From assembly GCA_001817805.1 (NCBI GenBank), contig MHJB01000038.1, forward strand, positions 6,783 to 21,335: 14,553 nucleotides of DNA. The letters are read 5' to 3'. Position 1 is the first letter of the stretch, and each line of letters opens with the position of its first letter. The position numbers and the translations under genes are program-made. A model generated the notes under the pieces. That model ran no database searches. It was not told the origin of the DNA and was given only the letters and a program-made list of their open reading frames with translations. This DNA is from Candidatus Colwellbacteria bacterium RIFCSPLOWO2_12_FULL_43_11 (GTDB lineage Bacteria; Patescibacteriota; Minisyncoccia; UBA6257; Colwellbacteraceae). Below are positions 1-6,721 of the stretch, one piece after another.

Positions 1-95
1 TGACCCAAGGCCGGGGGTCTTTCACTATGGAATTCGCCGCTTATGAGCAAGTTCCCAAGAGCGTTGAGTTGGCTATAGCGGAAGGTAAAAAATAA
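1..95 (+). CDS. fusA: Elongation factor G, C-terminal end (partial)
   Basis: Only the last 30 codons are present; the reading frame begins at base 3 and ends with TAA at 93-95. The translation opens TQGRGSFTMEFAAYEQVP and ends AIAEGKK, which matches the conserved end of EF-G domain V (the family typically has TQGRGSFTMEF followed by Y.EVP). EF-G is the GTPase that drives tRNA-mRNA translocation on the ribosome. Its position directly upstream of tuf is the classic str-operon order. Nothing can be said about the GTPase domain, which lies outside the window. The identification rests on a short but highly conserved stretch. Confidence 0.92.
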   Translation, partial: TQGRGSFTMEFAAYEQVPKSVELAIAEGKK

Positions 96-113
96 TTGTG
101 GAGAAGGGTAATA

Positions 114-142
114 TTGACATAAAGAAGCTATTTTACTAAACT
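114..142 (+). promoter_or_regulatory. Candidate sigma70-type promoter upstream of tuf
   Basis: A perfect -35 hexamer TTGACA (114-119) is followed after 17 bases by TAAACT (137-142), which matches the -10 consensus at 4 of 6 positions. It lies in the 124-base gap between fusA and tuf, the largest gap before the terminator. It would give a leader of about 70 bases for tuf. An AT-rich stretch at 191-210 could hold another -10 (TATAAG at 193-198) but has no recognisable -35. The rest of the gap shows no tRNA or strong hairpin. This is a sequence match only. Confidence 0.35.
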
Positions 143-219
143 TCGTGGAGCAGCTTTTCACCAATTTAAAATATAAACAAAAGTGTCGAGTATATAAGAA
201 TAATTAATTAAACAAAAAC

Positions 220-1419
220 ATGGCGGAAAAAGAAAAATTCGATAGGACAAAACCTCACGTTAACGTAGGTACTATTGGTCACGTTGACCACGGTAAAACA
301 ACGCTTACTGCGGCCATTACTCACATCCTTCATTTGAAGGGTTGGGTTAAGAAAGAAGAATCAGTCGATATGATTGATAACGCTCCCGAAGAGAAGGCGC
401 GTGGTATTACTATTGCTTTACATCACTCTGAGTATGAAACAGAGAAGAGGCACTATGCTCACATTGATGCTCCGGGACATGCCGACTACATTAAAAATAT
501 GATTACCGGTGCCGCTCAAATGGACGGTGCTATTCTTGTCGTTTCAGCCGCTGACGGCCCGATGCCTCAAACGAGAGAACATATTCTCTTGGCGAGACAA
601 GTAGGCGTACCGGCTATGGTTGTTTTCATGAATAAAGTTGATATGGTTGATGACAAAGAATTGGTTGACTTGGTTGAAGCCGAAATCAGGGAACTTTTGA
701 AGAAATACGATTTCCCCGGAGACGAAACCCCTATAATCCGCGGTTCGGCTCTTAAAGCTTTGAACGCTACCTCAGCCGATTCCGAAGAGGCTAAGCCGAT
801 TTTGGAATTGATGAAGTACTTGGATGAATACATCCCGGAACCAAAGCGTGAAACCGATAAACCGTTCTTGATGCCGGTCGAAGACATCTTCTCTATTGAA
901 GGTCGCGGCACAGTTGTAACCGGCAGAATTGAAAGAGGTAAAATTAAAGTGAACGAAGAGGTTGAGGTTGTTGGTTTAAAGCCTACCGCTAAAACTGTTG
1001 TAACCGGTATCGAAATGTTCCAGAAACTGCTCGATGAAGGACTCGCTGGCGATAACGTTGGTTTACTTCTTCGTGGTCTTAAAAAAGAAGATATTGAGAG
1101 AGGGCAAGTAATTGCCAAAACCGGCTCGGTAACTCCACATACGGAATTCGAAGCCGAAGTCTATATTCTTTCCAAAGAGGAAGGCGGCAGGCACACTCCG
1201 ATTTTCTCCGGCTATAAGCCTCAGTTCTATGTAAGAACAACGGACGTTACCGGTGAAGTAACTTTGCCGGAAGGAACCGAAATGGTTATGCCAGGGGATA
1301 CTGTTAAATATGTTGTTAAACTTATTGCTCCAATCGTATTGGAGGAAAAGACTCGCTTTACGGTCAGAGAAGGAGGCAAGACCGTTGGTGCTGGTGTGGT
1401 TACTAAGATAATTAAATAA
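220..1419 (+). CDS. tuf: Elongation factor Tu
   Basis: EF-Tu is the GTPase that delivers aminoacyl-tRNA to the ribosomal A site. The 399 aa length is normal for the family. Visible motifs are the P-loop GHVDHGKT (residues 20-27), switch I RGITI (61-65), DAPGH (83-87) with the catalytic His87, NKVD (138-141) and SALKAL (176-181), followed by beta-barrel domains 2 and 3, including the RTTDVTG segment and the usual GAGVVTKI end. Two deviations are seen: the Cys of the usual DCPGH is Ala84, and the segment after RGITI reads ALHHSEY instead of the more usual NTxHxEY. The ATG is preceded by an A-rich AAACAAAAAC and no Shine-Dalgarno. It follows fusA by 124 bases and is followed one base later by rpsJ, so tuf and rpsJ are probably cotranscribed. 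Confidence 0.98.
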   Translation: MAEKEKFDRTKPHVNVGTIGHVDHGKTTLTAAITHILHLKGWVKKEESVDMIDNAPEEKARGITIALHHSEYETEKRHYAHIDAPGHADYIKNMITGAAQMDGAILVVSAADGPMPQTREHILLARQVGVPAMVVFMNKVDMVDDKELVDLVEAEIRELLKKYDFPGDETPIIRGSALKALNATSADSEEAKPILELMKYLDEYIPEPKRETDKPFLMPVEDIFSIEGRGTVVTGRIERGKIKVNEEVEVVGLKPTAKTVVTGIEMFQKLLDEGLAGDNVGLLLRGLKKEDIERGQVIAKTGSVTPHTEFEAEVYILSKEEGGRHTPIFSGYKPQFYVRTTDVTGEVTLPEGTEMVMPGDTVKYVVKLIAPIVLEEKTRFTVREGGKTVGAGVVTKIIK

Positions 1420-1420
1420 A

Positions 1421-1759
1421 GTGGCTAAGGCTAAAGAAAAGGAATTAGTTTCAGGGGATAAGCTAAGGCTCCGTATTAGGTCTTATGACAACCGCTTAGT
1501 GGACAATTCCTGCCGTCAGATAATAGAGACCCTGAGGCGTCATGATGCTAAACTTGTGGGCCCTATACCACTTCCCACGGAATTCAAAAAGTACAGTGTC
1601 AATCGCTCTACTTTCGTTCATAAGAAATCCGTAGAGCAGTTTGAAATGAGAATTCACAAGAGACTAATAGACATCTTAAAACCCGTTCCCAAGCTTATAG
1701 AATCTCTGCAGGACCTCAATCTACCGGCAGGGGTGGACATCGAAATAAAGATGGTATAG
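1421..1759 (+). CDS. rpsJ: 30S ribosomal protein S10 (uS10)
   Basis: S10 is a component of the 30S head and, as NusE, partners NusB in antitermination. The 112 aa protein contains the family pattern LRIRSYDNRLVDNS near residue 16, GPIPLPTEF at about 47 and the loop VHKKSVEQFEMRIHKR at 66-81. It is slightly longer than the usual 100-105 aa because of a lysine-rich N-terminal stretch. The start is GTG, one base after the tuf stop; no ATG gives a full-length S10. It ends with TAG at 1757-1759. A strong terminator-like hairpin follows, so the usual head of the S10 operon is here joined to fusA-tuf instead. Confidence 0.96.
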   Translation: MAKAKEKELVSGDKLRLRIRSYDNRLVDNSCRQIIETLRRHDAKLVGPIPLPTEFKKYSVNRSTFVHKKSVEQFEMRIHKRLIDILKPVPKLIESLQDLNLPAGVDIEIKMV

Positions 1760-1797
1760 ACTTACAAGTAACGGGATAGCCAATAAAACCATTATCA

Positions 1798-1828
1798 AAA
1801 ATAACCGGGGCTATAACCCGGTTATTTT
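1798..1828 (+). terminator. Rho-independent terminator-like hairpin between rpsJ and rplC
   Basis: A perfect 12 bp stem, AAAATAACCGGG (1798-1809) with CCCGGTTATTTT (1817-1828), encloses a 7-base loop (1810-1816). A T-rich run follows on the + strand. Because the stem has A4 at its base on one side and T4 on the other, it could also stop minus-strand transcription. It sits in the 87-base gap between rpsJ and rplC, with its end 18 bases before the rplC ATG. The structure is plain from the sequence; its function is inferred. Confidence 0.75.
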
Positions 1829-1846
1829 ATTAGATTAACTCACCCC

Positions 1847-2263
1847 ATGGAACGATTAATAGGGAAAAAATTAAAGATGAGCCAAATTTGGCAGGACGAC
1901 AAAATTGTCCCCGTTACTTTTATTTCTACCGAAACCGAGCCGGATTTGGAAGTCGGTTCGCTTGTTAAGGTAAGCGGCATATCTAAGGGTCGCGGTTTCC
2001 AGGGCGTAGTTAAGCGTCATGGTTTCGGTGGTGGTCCAAAAACTCATGGTCAGAAAAACAGGCAGCGTGCTCCCGGGTCCATTGGTAGCACCGCCCCTCA
2101 ACGCGTTTGGCCCGGAAGAAGAATGGCAGGACGAATGGGTGGAGACAAAATCACTGTCAAAAATTTAAAAGTAGTTGAAGTGGATAAAGAAAAGAAGCTG
2201 GTACTTTTGCGGGGCGCGGTTGCCGGTGCCATAAATTCCAAAGTTCAAATTTATAAATCATGA
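1847..2263 (+). CDS. rplC: 50S ribosomal protein L3 (uL3), internally shortened
   Basis: uL3 is an early assembly protein of the 50S subunit whose long loop reaches toward the peptidyl transferase centre. The N-terminus (LIGKKLKMSQIW, then VPVTFI) and the C-terminal part (SGISKGRGFQGVVKRHGF, PGSIG, GRRMAGRMGG, then LLRGAVAGA) are clearly L3. The protein has only 138 aa against about 209 in E. coli. By eye alignment, roughly E. coli residues 31-99 are missing between TFISTETE and LVKVSGISKG, while the centre-facing loop is kept. The gene is intact with no frameshift. The ATG lies 18 bases after the upstream terminator stem and has no Shine-Dalgarno. Its TGA stop overlaps the rplD start as ATGA. 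Confidence 0.95.
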   Translation: MERLIGKKLKMSQIWQDDKIVPVTFISTETEPDLEVGSLVKVSGISKGRGFQGVVKRHGFGGGPKTHGQKNRQRAPGSIGSTAPQRVWPGRRMAGRMGGDKITVKNLKVVEVDKEKKLVLLRGAVAGAINSKVQIYKS

Positions 2264-2901
2264 ACTCCGAAATTCACAATTTAAAAAACGAGCGGGTTGG
2301 CTCGGTAGATTTGCCCGAACGCGTTTTCAAGGTTAAATGGAATCCCGATCTTGTTCATCAAGCGGTTCGTGTTCAACTGGCTAATAAACGCGATAATCTC
2401 GCTCACGCCAAAGGCAGAAGCGAAGTAAGGGGCGGTGGGGTAAAGCCTTGGAGACAGAAAGGCACCGGCCGCGCTAGACACGGTTCAATCAGGTCTCCCA
2501 TATGGAAAGGAGGGGGCGTAACTCACGGTCCAAATAAAGAAGAGATTTTCACTTTAAAGATAAATAAAAAGATGAAGCAGTTAGCTACTTTTTCGGTGCT
2601 CTCGAGGCGTCTTAAAGACGGTGATATTAAAATAATTGATTCTCTGGATATTAAAGATGCCAGAACCAAGTCTTTGAATGAGATGCTTAATTCCTTTTTC
2701 GGTAAAAAGATTAAATTAAGCGCCCTACTCATTCCTAAGGAGGCTGATAAAAATATATATAAGACCAGCCGCAATATTTCCGGCATCCAGGCGCTGAGCC
2801 CCAAGTCTTTAAATGTTTACGACTTGATGAAATATAAAAATATTTTGATTGATAAGGAAGCCGTATCGGTAATTGACAAACACTACCATGAAGTCAAGTA
2901 A
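2260..2901 (+). CDS. rplD: 50S ribosomal protein L4 (uL4)
   Basis: uL4 binds 23S rRNA domain I and sends a loop into the peptide exit tunnel. In several bacteria it also autoregulates the S10 operon. The 213 aa protein is of normal length. The tunnel-loop signature is complete: AHAKGRSEVRGGGVKPWRQKG continues into TGRARHGSIRSPIWKGGG at about residues 48-86. The C-terminal region has NVYDLMKYKNILIDKEAV, typical of L4. The start overlaps rplC by 4 bases (ATGA), implying translational coupling. It ends with TAA inside the beginning of rplW. No S10-leader-like structure was recognised upstream. Confidence 0.96.
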   Translation: MNSEIHNLKNERVGSVDLPERVFKVKWNPDLVHQAVRVQLANKRDNLAHAKGRSEVRGGGVKPWRQKGTGRARHGSIRSPIWKGGGVTHGPNKEEIFTLKINKKMKQLATFSVLSRRLKDGDIKIIDSLDIKDARTKSLNEMLNSFFGKKIKLSALLIPKEADKNIYKTSRNISGIQALSPKSLNVYDLMKYKNILIDKEAVSVIDKHYHEVK

Positions 2902-3142
2902 CTTAATTATAAAAAAACCTTGGATTAGTGAAAAATCCACCGACCTGGCGAGCTTGGATAAGTACGTGTTTTTGGTAATTCCCGAGGCCACCAGCCATCA
3001 GATTAAACAAGCCATCCAATCCATATATAAAGTTCATGTAGTGAAAGTTAATATAACAAATATGAATCAGGCTAATAAGAAAAGAAAAAAGGCTATTGTT
3101 ACCCTGAAAGCCGGCGAAAAAATTGATGTCGTTCCTCACTAA
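2888..3142 (+). CDS. rplW: 50S ribosomal protein L23 (uL23), short loop
   Basis: uL23 sits at the exit of the peptide tunnel, where trigger factor and SRP dock. I chose the ATG at 2888 (MKSSNLIIKKPWISEKS), giving 84 aa. A TTG at 2873 would add only five non-conserved residues. The core IIKKPWISEKSTDLA, the helix VFLVIPEATSHQIKQAI and the end KAIVTLKAGEKIDVV are typical. The arginine-rich extended loop between VNITNMN and KKAIVTL is about 11 residues shorter than in E. coli. The start overlaps rplD by 14 bases and there is no Shine-Dalgarno. The gene ends two bases before rplB. Confidence 0.93.
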   Translation: MKSSNLIIKKPWISEKSTDLASLDKYVFLVIPEATSHQIKQAIQSIYKVHVVKVNITNMNQANKKRKKAIVTLKAGEKIDVVPH

Positions 3143-3144
3143 AC

Positions 3145-3981
3145 ATGAAACATTTTAAACCTACAACTCCAAGCCGCAGACACATGACCGTAGTGGACTA
3201 CGGTGATTTGAGTAGAGTCGCGCCTCACAAACCTCTTTTAATAAAATTAAAAAGCCATGCCGGCAGAAATCATCACGGCAGAATTACTACGAGGCACCAA
3301 GGCGGCGGAGTTAAGCAGATGTATCGTCAGGTTGATTTTAAACATAATAAGATAAATGTCGTGGGCCGTGTTGAAACTCTGGAGTACGATCCCTATAGGA
3401 CCGCTTTCTTAATGAGGGTTCTTTATAAAGATGGTGAAAGGCGTTATCACTTGGCTCCCAGGAACGTTAAAGTCGGCGATAGTATTATAACTGCGGAGAA
3501 GGCGGAACTTGTTCCCGGCAATCGTGTTGCTTTAAAAAATATTCCGGTGGGTTACGGAGTTTTTAACATTGAACTGAATCCCGGAAGAGGCGGAGCTATA
3601 GTTCGTAGCGCCGGGAGCCAAGCTCAAATCTTAGCCCAAGAAGATGGTTATACTCATCTTAAATTACCATCGAGCGAGGTTAGGCGTATTTTATGGACCA
3701 ACTTTGCTTCTCTGGGACAGGTCTCAAACCCCGACTATAATTTAATGAATATCGGGAAAGCTGGTAGGTCAAGACTCATGGGTATAAGGCCTACTGTAAG
3801 AGGTACGGCTATGAATCCGGTTGATCACCCATACGGTGGTGGTGAGGGCAAGCAGCCACGCGGCACTAGACGCCCCAAGACTTTGTGGGGTAAAGTGACA
3901 GGCGGCCACAAGACCAGGAAGAGAAAGAAATGGTCTAATGTTGTGATAGTTTCAAGGAGAAGTAAAAATAAGAAAAAATAA
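3145..3981 (+). CDS. rplB: 50S ribosomal protein L2 (uL2)
   Basis: uL2 is among the most conserved 50S proteins and is needed for subunit association and peptidyl transferase activity. The 278 aa length is standard. Diagnostic segments are HHGRITTRHQGGG (43-55), an OB-fold/SH3-like middle with NIPVG and PGRGG, and NPVDHPYGGGEGK (224-236), in which His228 corresponds to the functionally important E. coli His229. The C-terminus is strongly basic (KTRKRKKWS, then RRSKNKKK). The ATG follows the rplW stop after two bases, in the context TAAACATG with no Shine-Dalgarno. One base separates it from rpsS. Confidence 0.98.
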   Translation: MKHFKPTTPSRRHMTVVDYGDLSRVAPHKPLLIKLKSHAGRNHHGRITTRHQGGGVKQMYRQVDFKHNKINVVGRVETLEYDPYRTAFLMRVLYKDGERRYHLAPRNVKVGDSIITAEKAELVPGNRVALKNIPVGYGVFNIELNPGRGGAIVRSAGSQAQILAQEDGYTHLKLPSSEVRRILWTNFASLGQVSNPDYNLMNIGKAGRSRLMGIRPTVRGTAMNPVDHPYGGGEGKQPRGTRRPKTLWGKVTGGHKTRKRKKWSNVVIVSRRSKNKKK

Positions 3982-3982
3982 C

Positions 3983-4315
3983 ATGTCCAGAAGCTCTAAA
4001 AAAGGTCCATATATTAACGAAAAGCTCTTAAAGAAAGTAGCTAAAGTTAAACCTGGAGATAAGACCATTATAAAGACTTGGTCTAGAGATTCTTTTATCG
4101 CCCCGGAAATGGTTGGCTTAACTTTTGGCGTGTATAACGGTAAAGATTTCATAAACGTTATCGTCGCTGAAGATATGGTGGGCCACAGGCTGGGAGAGTT
4201 TTCCTTAACCAGAAAATTCGTAAGACATGGAGGTAAAATGCAAAAAGAACTTGAAGCCGCCGCGGCGGTTGCTGCCGCTCCCAAGGCAGAACCGGCTAAA
4301 CCGGCTGGTAAATAA
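3983..4315 (+). CDS. rpsS: 30S ribosomal protein S19 (uS19) with Ala/Pro-rich tail
   Basis: uS19 binds 16S rRNA in the 30S head next to S13 and contacts A-site tRNA. The core runs RSSKKGPYINEKLLKKV at the start, then TWSRDSFIAPEMVGLTFGVYNG and DMVGHRLGEFSLTRKF (65-79), all typical. The 110 aa protein carries an extra tail of about 20 residues (89-110), rich in alanine, proline and lysine and of low complexity. Such a tail is absent from E. coli S19 and would be expected to be disordered. The start context is AATAACATG. Five bases separate it from rplV. Confidence 0.96.
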   Translation: MSRSSKKGPYINEKLLKKVAKVKPGDKTIIKTWSRDSFIAPEMVGLTFGVYNGKDFINVIVAEDMVGHRLGEFSLTRKFVRHGGKMQKELEAAAAVAAAPKAEPAKPAGK

Positions 4316-4320
4316 TTTTT

Positions 4321-4815
4321 ATGAACAAAGCTACGGCACAATTGAATAATTTAAGAGTTACCCCGAGGAAGGTGCGCTTAGTTGCGGGACTCTTAAGAGG
4401 TCGTGCCGTTAGTGAGGCTTTAGCACAGTTACAGGTAATGCCTTGGCGCTCTGCTCCGGCCATTACCAAACTTTTAAAGTCAGCCGTTTCCAACGCCAAA
4501 AATAAAAACATGAGCGCCGATAAGTTGTTTATCGAATCCATCGCCGTTGATGAAGGACCCATGCTTAAGAGAATTTTACCCAAAGCTATGGGCAGGGGTA
4601 CCCCGATTCATAAAAAGATGAGTCATGTAAAAATAGTTTTAGGTGAAAAAGAAGGGATGCCTGTTTCTAAGTATGTTTTTTACGAAAAGACCAAGAAAGC
4701 GAAAAAGCATAAGCATACCAAAGACGATAAGCCTAAGTTCCAAGAAGTTAAGGGAGTCGGCAAAGAAATAAAGCCTGGAATTTTCCAGAGGCTGTTCAGG
4801 AGGAAATCAATTTAA
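4321..4815 (+). CDS. rplV: 50S ribosomal protein L22 (uL22) with C-terminal extension
   Basis: uL22 lines the peptide exit tunnel with a long beta-hairpin. The 164 aa protein contains the normal core in residues 1-108: LNNLRVTPRKVRLVAGLLRG, then SAVSNAKNK, then MLKRILPKAMGRGTPIHKKMSH, where the hairpin tip lies. Residues 109-164 are an extension beyond the usual 110 aa. It begins with a lysine/histidine-rich linker (KKAKKHKHTK) and ends with the basic aromatic motif IFQRLFRRKSI. The ATG follows an AATTTTT spacer without a Shine-Dalgarno. An AGGAGG near the gene's end lies 16 bases before the rpsC start, probably too far to serve as an ordinary ribosome binding site. Confidence 0.95.
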   Translation: MNKATAQLNNLRVTPRKVRLVAGLLRGRAVSEALAQLQVMPWRSAPAITKLLKSAVSNAKNKNMSADKLFIESIAVDEGPMLKRILPKAMGRGTPIHKKMSHVKIVLGEKEGMPVSKYVFYEKTKKAKKHKHTKDDKPKFQEVKGVGKEIKPGIFQRLFRRKSI

Positions 4816-4819
4816 AGAT

Positions 4820-5470
4820 ATGGCTAATAAAATAAGACCAGATTCATTTCGTTTAGGTATTATCAAATCTTGGAATTCCAGGTGGATTAACCGTAAAAAC
4901 TTACCCAGTTGGCTTGAGGAAGACGAGAAAATGAGAGAAATTATAATGTCAAAAATTGGCCTTGCCGGTATAGCTGGCATTGAAATAGAGCGTACTAGTG
5001 AAAAGTGCAAAATTTTCATCAAAGCCTCAAGGCCCGGTCTTGTTATCGGCCGCGGTGGTAAGGGTATAGAGGACTTGACCAAGCTTTTAGAAAAAGTAAT
5101 TAGACAAAAAACCGCTTTGAGTCTTAATGTTGAAGAACTGAGACGGACCGAAGTATCGGCTGCGGTTTTGGCACAGAGCATAGCTTGGGATTTGGAAAAA
5201 AGAATGCGTTTCAGAAGGACCATGAAAAAATATTTGGATTCCATCATGCAAAACAGAAATGTCTACGGCGCTAAAATAAAACTGGCCGGTAGATTGGATG
5301 GTAACGAAATTGCGAGGAGCGAGCAATTGTCTCGTGGTAAGTTGCCACTCTCAACTTTGCGAGCCAATATTGATTACGGCACAGCCACGGCCTTCACTAC
5401 TTATGGAACAATAGGTATCAAGGTCTGGGTTTACAAAGGAGATATTTTTGAGAAAGAGAAAGAAAAATAG
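4820..5470 (+). CDS. rpsC: 30S ribosomal protein S3 (uS3)
   Basis: uS3 forms part of the mRNA entry pore on the 30S subunit and contributes to its helicase activity. The 216 aa protein has the N-terminal KH type II domain with the GxxG-type signature PGLVIGRGGKGIEDL (72-86). The C-terminal S3 domain includes AQSIAWDLEKRMRFRR and GRLDGNEIARSE, followed by TLRANIDYGTATAFTTYGTIGIKVW. Length and order are normal. It starts 4 bases after rplV and ends in a lysine/glutamate run. Three bases separate it from rplP. Confidence 0.97.
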   Translation: MANKIRPDSFRLGIIKSWNSRWINRKNLPSWLEEDEKMREIIMSKIGLAGIAGIEIERTSEKCKIFIKASRPGLVIGRGGKGIEDLTKLLEKVIRQKTALSLNVEELRRTEVSAAVLAQSIAWDLEKRMRFRRTMKKYLDSIMQNRNVYGAKIKLAGRLDGNEIARSEQLSRGKLPLSTLRANIDYGTATAFTTYGTIGIKVWVYKGDIFEKEKEK

Positions 5471-5473
5471 AAC

Positions 5474-5887
5474 ATGCTTATACCCAAAAAAGTAAAACAC
5501 AGGAAGTGGCATAAGGGCCGAAGACGAGGAAGTCTCACGGAAAGCAGGGGCACCAAGGTTTCTTATGGCTCTTATGGCTTAAAGGCCCTAGAGGCCTCTA
5601 GGCTCACTTCCAGGCAGATTGAAGCCGCGAGGCGAACCGTGAGTAACTTCACTAAACGTGGTGGTAAATTTTGGATTCGTGTTTTTCCCGACAAGCCGAT
5701 AACCAAGCGTCCACCCGAAGTTACTATGGGTGGCGGTAAAGGCGCCGTTGATCACTACGTGTTTCTGGTTAAGCCCGGTAGAGTGTTGTTTGAAATAGAT
5801 GGCGTAACGGAAGCTACCGCTATGAGAGCCTTAACTTTGGCTGGCCATAAATTACCGGTGAAAACTAAAGTGGTAAAAGAGAATTAA
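5474..5887 (+). CDS. rplP: 50S ribosomal protein L16 (uL16)
   Basis: uL16 is a late 50S assembly protein near the A-site finger and the elbow of A-site tRNA. The 137 aa protein starts MLIPKKVKHRKWHKGR, as L16 usually does. It carries KFWIRVFPDKPITKRPPEVTMGGGKGAVD (about 65-93), the diagnostic family segment, and ends with AGHKLPVKTKVV. No deletion or extension is visible. The start context is ATAGAACATG without a Shine-Dalgarno. It is followed three bases later by rpmC, the conserved L16-L29 arrangement. Confidence 0.98.
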   Translation: MLIPKKVKHRKWHKGRRRGSLTESRGTKVSYGSYGLKALEASRLTSRQIEAARRTVSNFTKRGGKFWIRVFPDKPITKRPPEVTMGGGKGAVDHYVFLVKPGRVLFEIDGVTEATAMRALTLAGHKLPVKTKVVKEN

Positions 5888-5890
5888 AGT

Positions 5891-6091
5891 ATGAAAAACC
5901 AAGATATAAAACTTTTGAAGTCCAGGAGCTTGGGAGAATTGGAAAGAAACCTTAAAGAGAAACAGGATGCTTTGCAGAGCGCCAAATTCGATTTGGCTTC
6001 GGGTAAGGTTAAGAATTTCTACTTTGTTAAAGATACCAAGAAAACCATAGCCAGGATCAAAACTTTTATTAATCAACAGAAAGCCAAATAA
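5891..6091 (+). CDS. rpmC: 50S ribosomal protein L29 (uL29)
   Basis: uL29 is a small helical hairpin protein beside L23 at the tunnel exit. The 66 aa protein fits the family: an N-terminal helix with LKSRSLGELERNLKEKQDALQ, a middle with FDLASGKVKNFYFVKDTKKTIARIKT, and a short basic end. Its identity is supported by its place between L16 and S17. The only Shine-Dalgarno-like bases are a weak AAGAG about 10 bases upstream. Two bases separate it from rpsQ. Confidence 0.93.
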   Translation: MKNQDIKLLKSRSLGELERNLKEKQDALQSAKFDLASGKVKNFYFVKDTKKTIARIKTFINQQKAK

Positions 6092-6093
6092 AC

Positions 6094-6345
6094 ATGGAAA
6101 ATATCAAGAAGATAATTAAAAAGAGAGTTACCGGAGTTGTAGTCAGTGATAAAATGATGAAAACTGTGGTTGTTGAAGTCACCCGTCTTAAACTACATCC
6201 TAAGTATTTAAAGAGATATAAATACAGCAGCAGGTTTAAAGCTCACGATCCTAATAACACTTACAAAATAGGGGATAAGGTTGTTATTCAAGAGATTAGG
6301 CCTATGTCGAAAGATAAAAGATGGGTAGTTGTAAATAAGATTTAA
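6094..6345 (+). CDS. rpsQ: 30S ribosomal protein S17 (uS17)
   Basis: uS17 is a primary 16S rRNA-binding OB-fold protein of the 30S body. The 83 aa protein shows VTGVVVSDKMMKTVVVEV (13-30), then HPKYLKRYKYSSRFKAHDP and IGDKVVIQEIRPMSKDKRWVVV, which is the family pattern (usually GD.V.I.E.RPLSK.K.W.V). The start is in an AATAAACATG context. Five bases separate it from rplN. Confidence 0.97.
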   Translation: MENIKKIIKKRVTGVVVSDKMMKTVVVEVTRLKLHPKYLKRYKYSSRFKAHDPNNTYKIGDKVVIQEIRPMSKDKRWVVVNKI

Positions 6346-6350
6346 AAAAC

Positions 6351-6716
6351 ATGGTTCAAGAGAGATCAATATTAAAAGTTGCCGATAATAGTGGTGCTAA
6401 AACCATCAGAGTTTTTCGCGTCTTAGGCGGTAGCCGCAGGCGCTACGCTGGTTTGGGAGATATCGTCGTAGCTTCTGTTCAAGTTGCCGAACCAAGGAAA
6501 GCTATTAAGAAAAAGGATATTGTCCGGGCTGTTATCGTTAGAACCAAGAAGATTATCCGCCGTCCCGATGGCAGTTATGTTAGGTTTGATGATAATGCCG
6601 CGGTCATTGTTGATAAAAAAGAACCCAAGGCTACAAGAATCTTCGGACCGATTCCTAGAGAGTTAAAAGAACTTGGCTACGATAAAATCATTTCTTTGGC
6701 TCAAGATATAGTTTAA
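6351..6716 (+). CDS. rplN: 50S ribosomal protein L14 (uL14)
   Basis: uL14 lies at the subunit interface, takes part in intersubunit bridges and is the binding site of the silencing factor RsfS. The 121 aa protein is a normal-length L14: MVQERSILKVADNSGAK at the start, GDIVVASVQVAEP and KKKDIVRAVIVRTKK in the middle, then the signature RFDDNAAVIVDKKEPKATRIFGPIPREL at about 79-106. Its usual partner order, S17-L14-L24, is kept. The start is preceded by TTTAAAAAAC, with no Shine-Dalgarno. Confidence 0.98.
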   Translation: MVQERSILKVADNSGAKTIRVFRVLGGSRRRYAGLGDIVVASVQVAEPRKAIKKKDIVRAVIVRTKKIIRRPDGSYVRFDDNAAVIVDKKEPKATRIFGPIPRELKELGYDKIISLAQDIV

Positions 6717-6721
6717 ATAAT

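Noticed and set aside
96..219. tRNA or other RNA gene between fusA and tuf
   Set aside because: No cloverleaf or TPsiC-like motif was found. Only weak AAGCT/AGCTT complementarity with a 22-base loop is visible.
567..1118. Long minus-strand open frame opposite tuf
   Set aside because: It is a shadow of the highly conserved EF-Tu frame, serine/threonine-rich and with no family resemblance.
2873..2887. Upstream TTG start for rplW
   Set aside because: It adds five residues not typical of L23. The ATG at 2888 gives a normal N-terminus.
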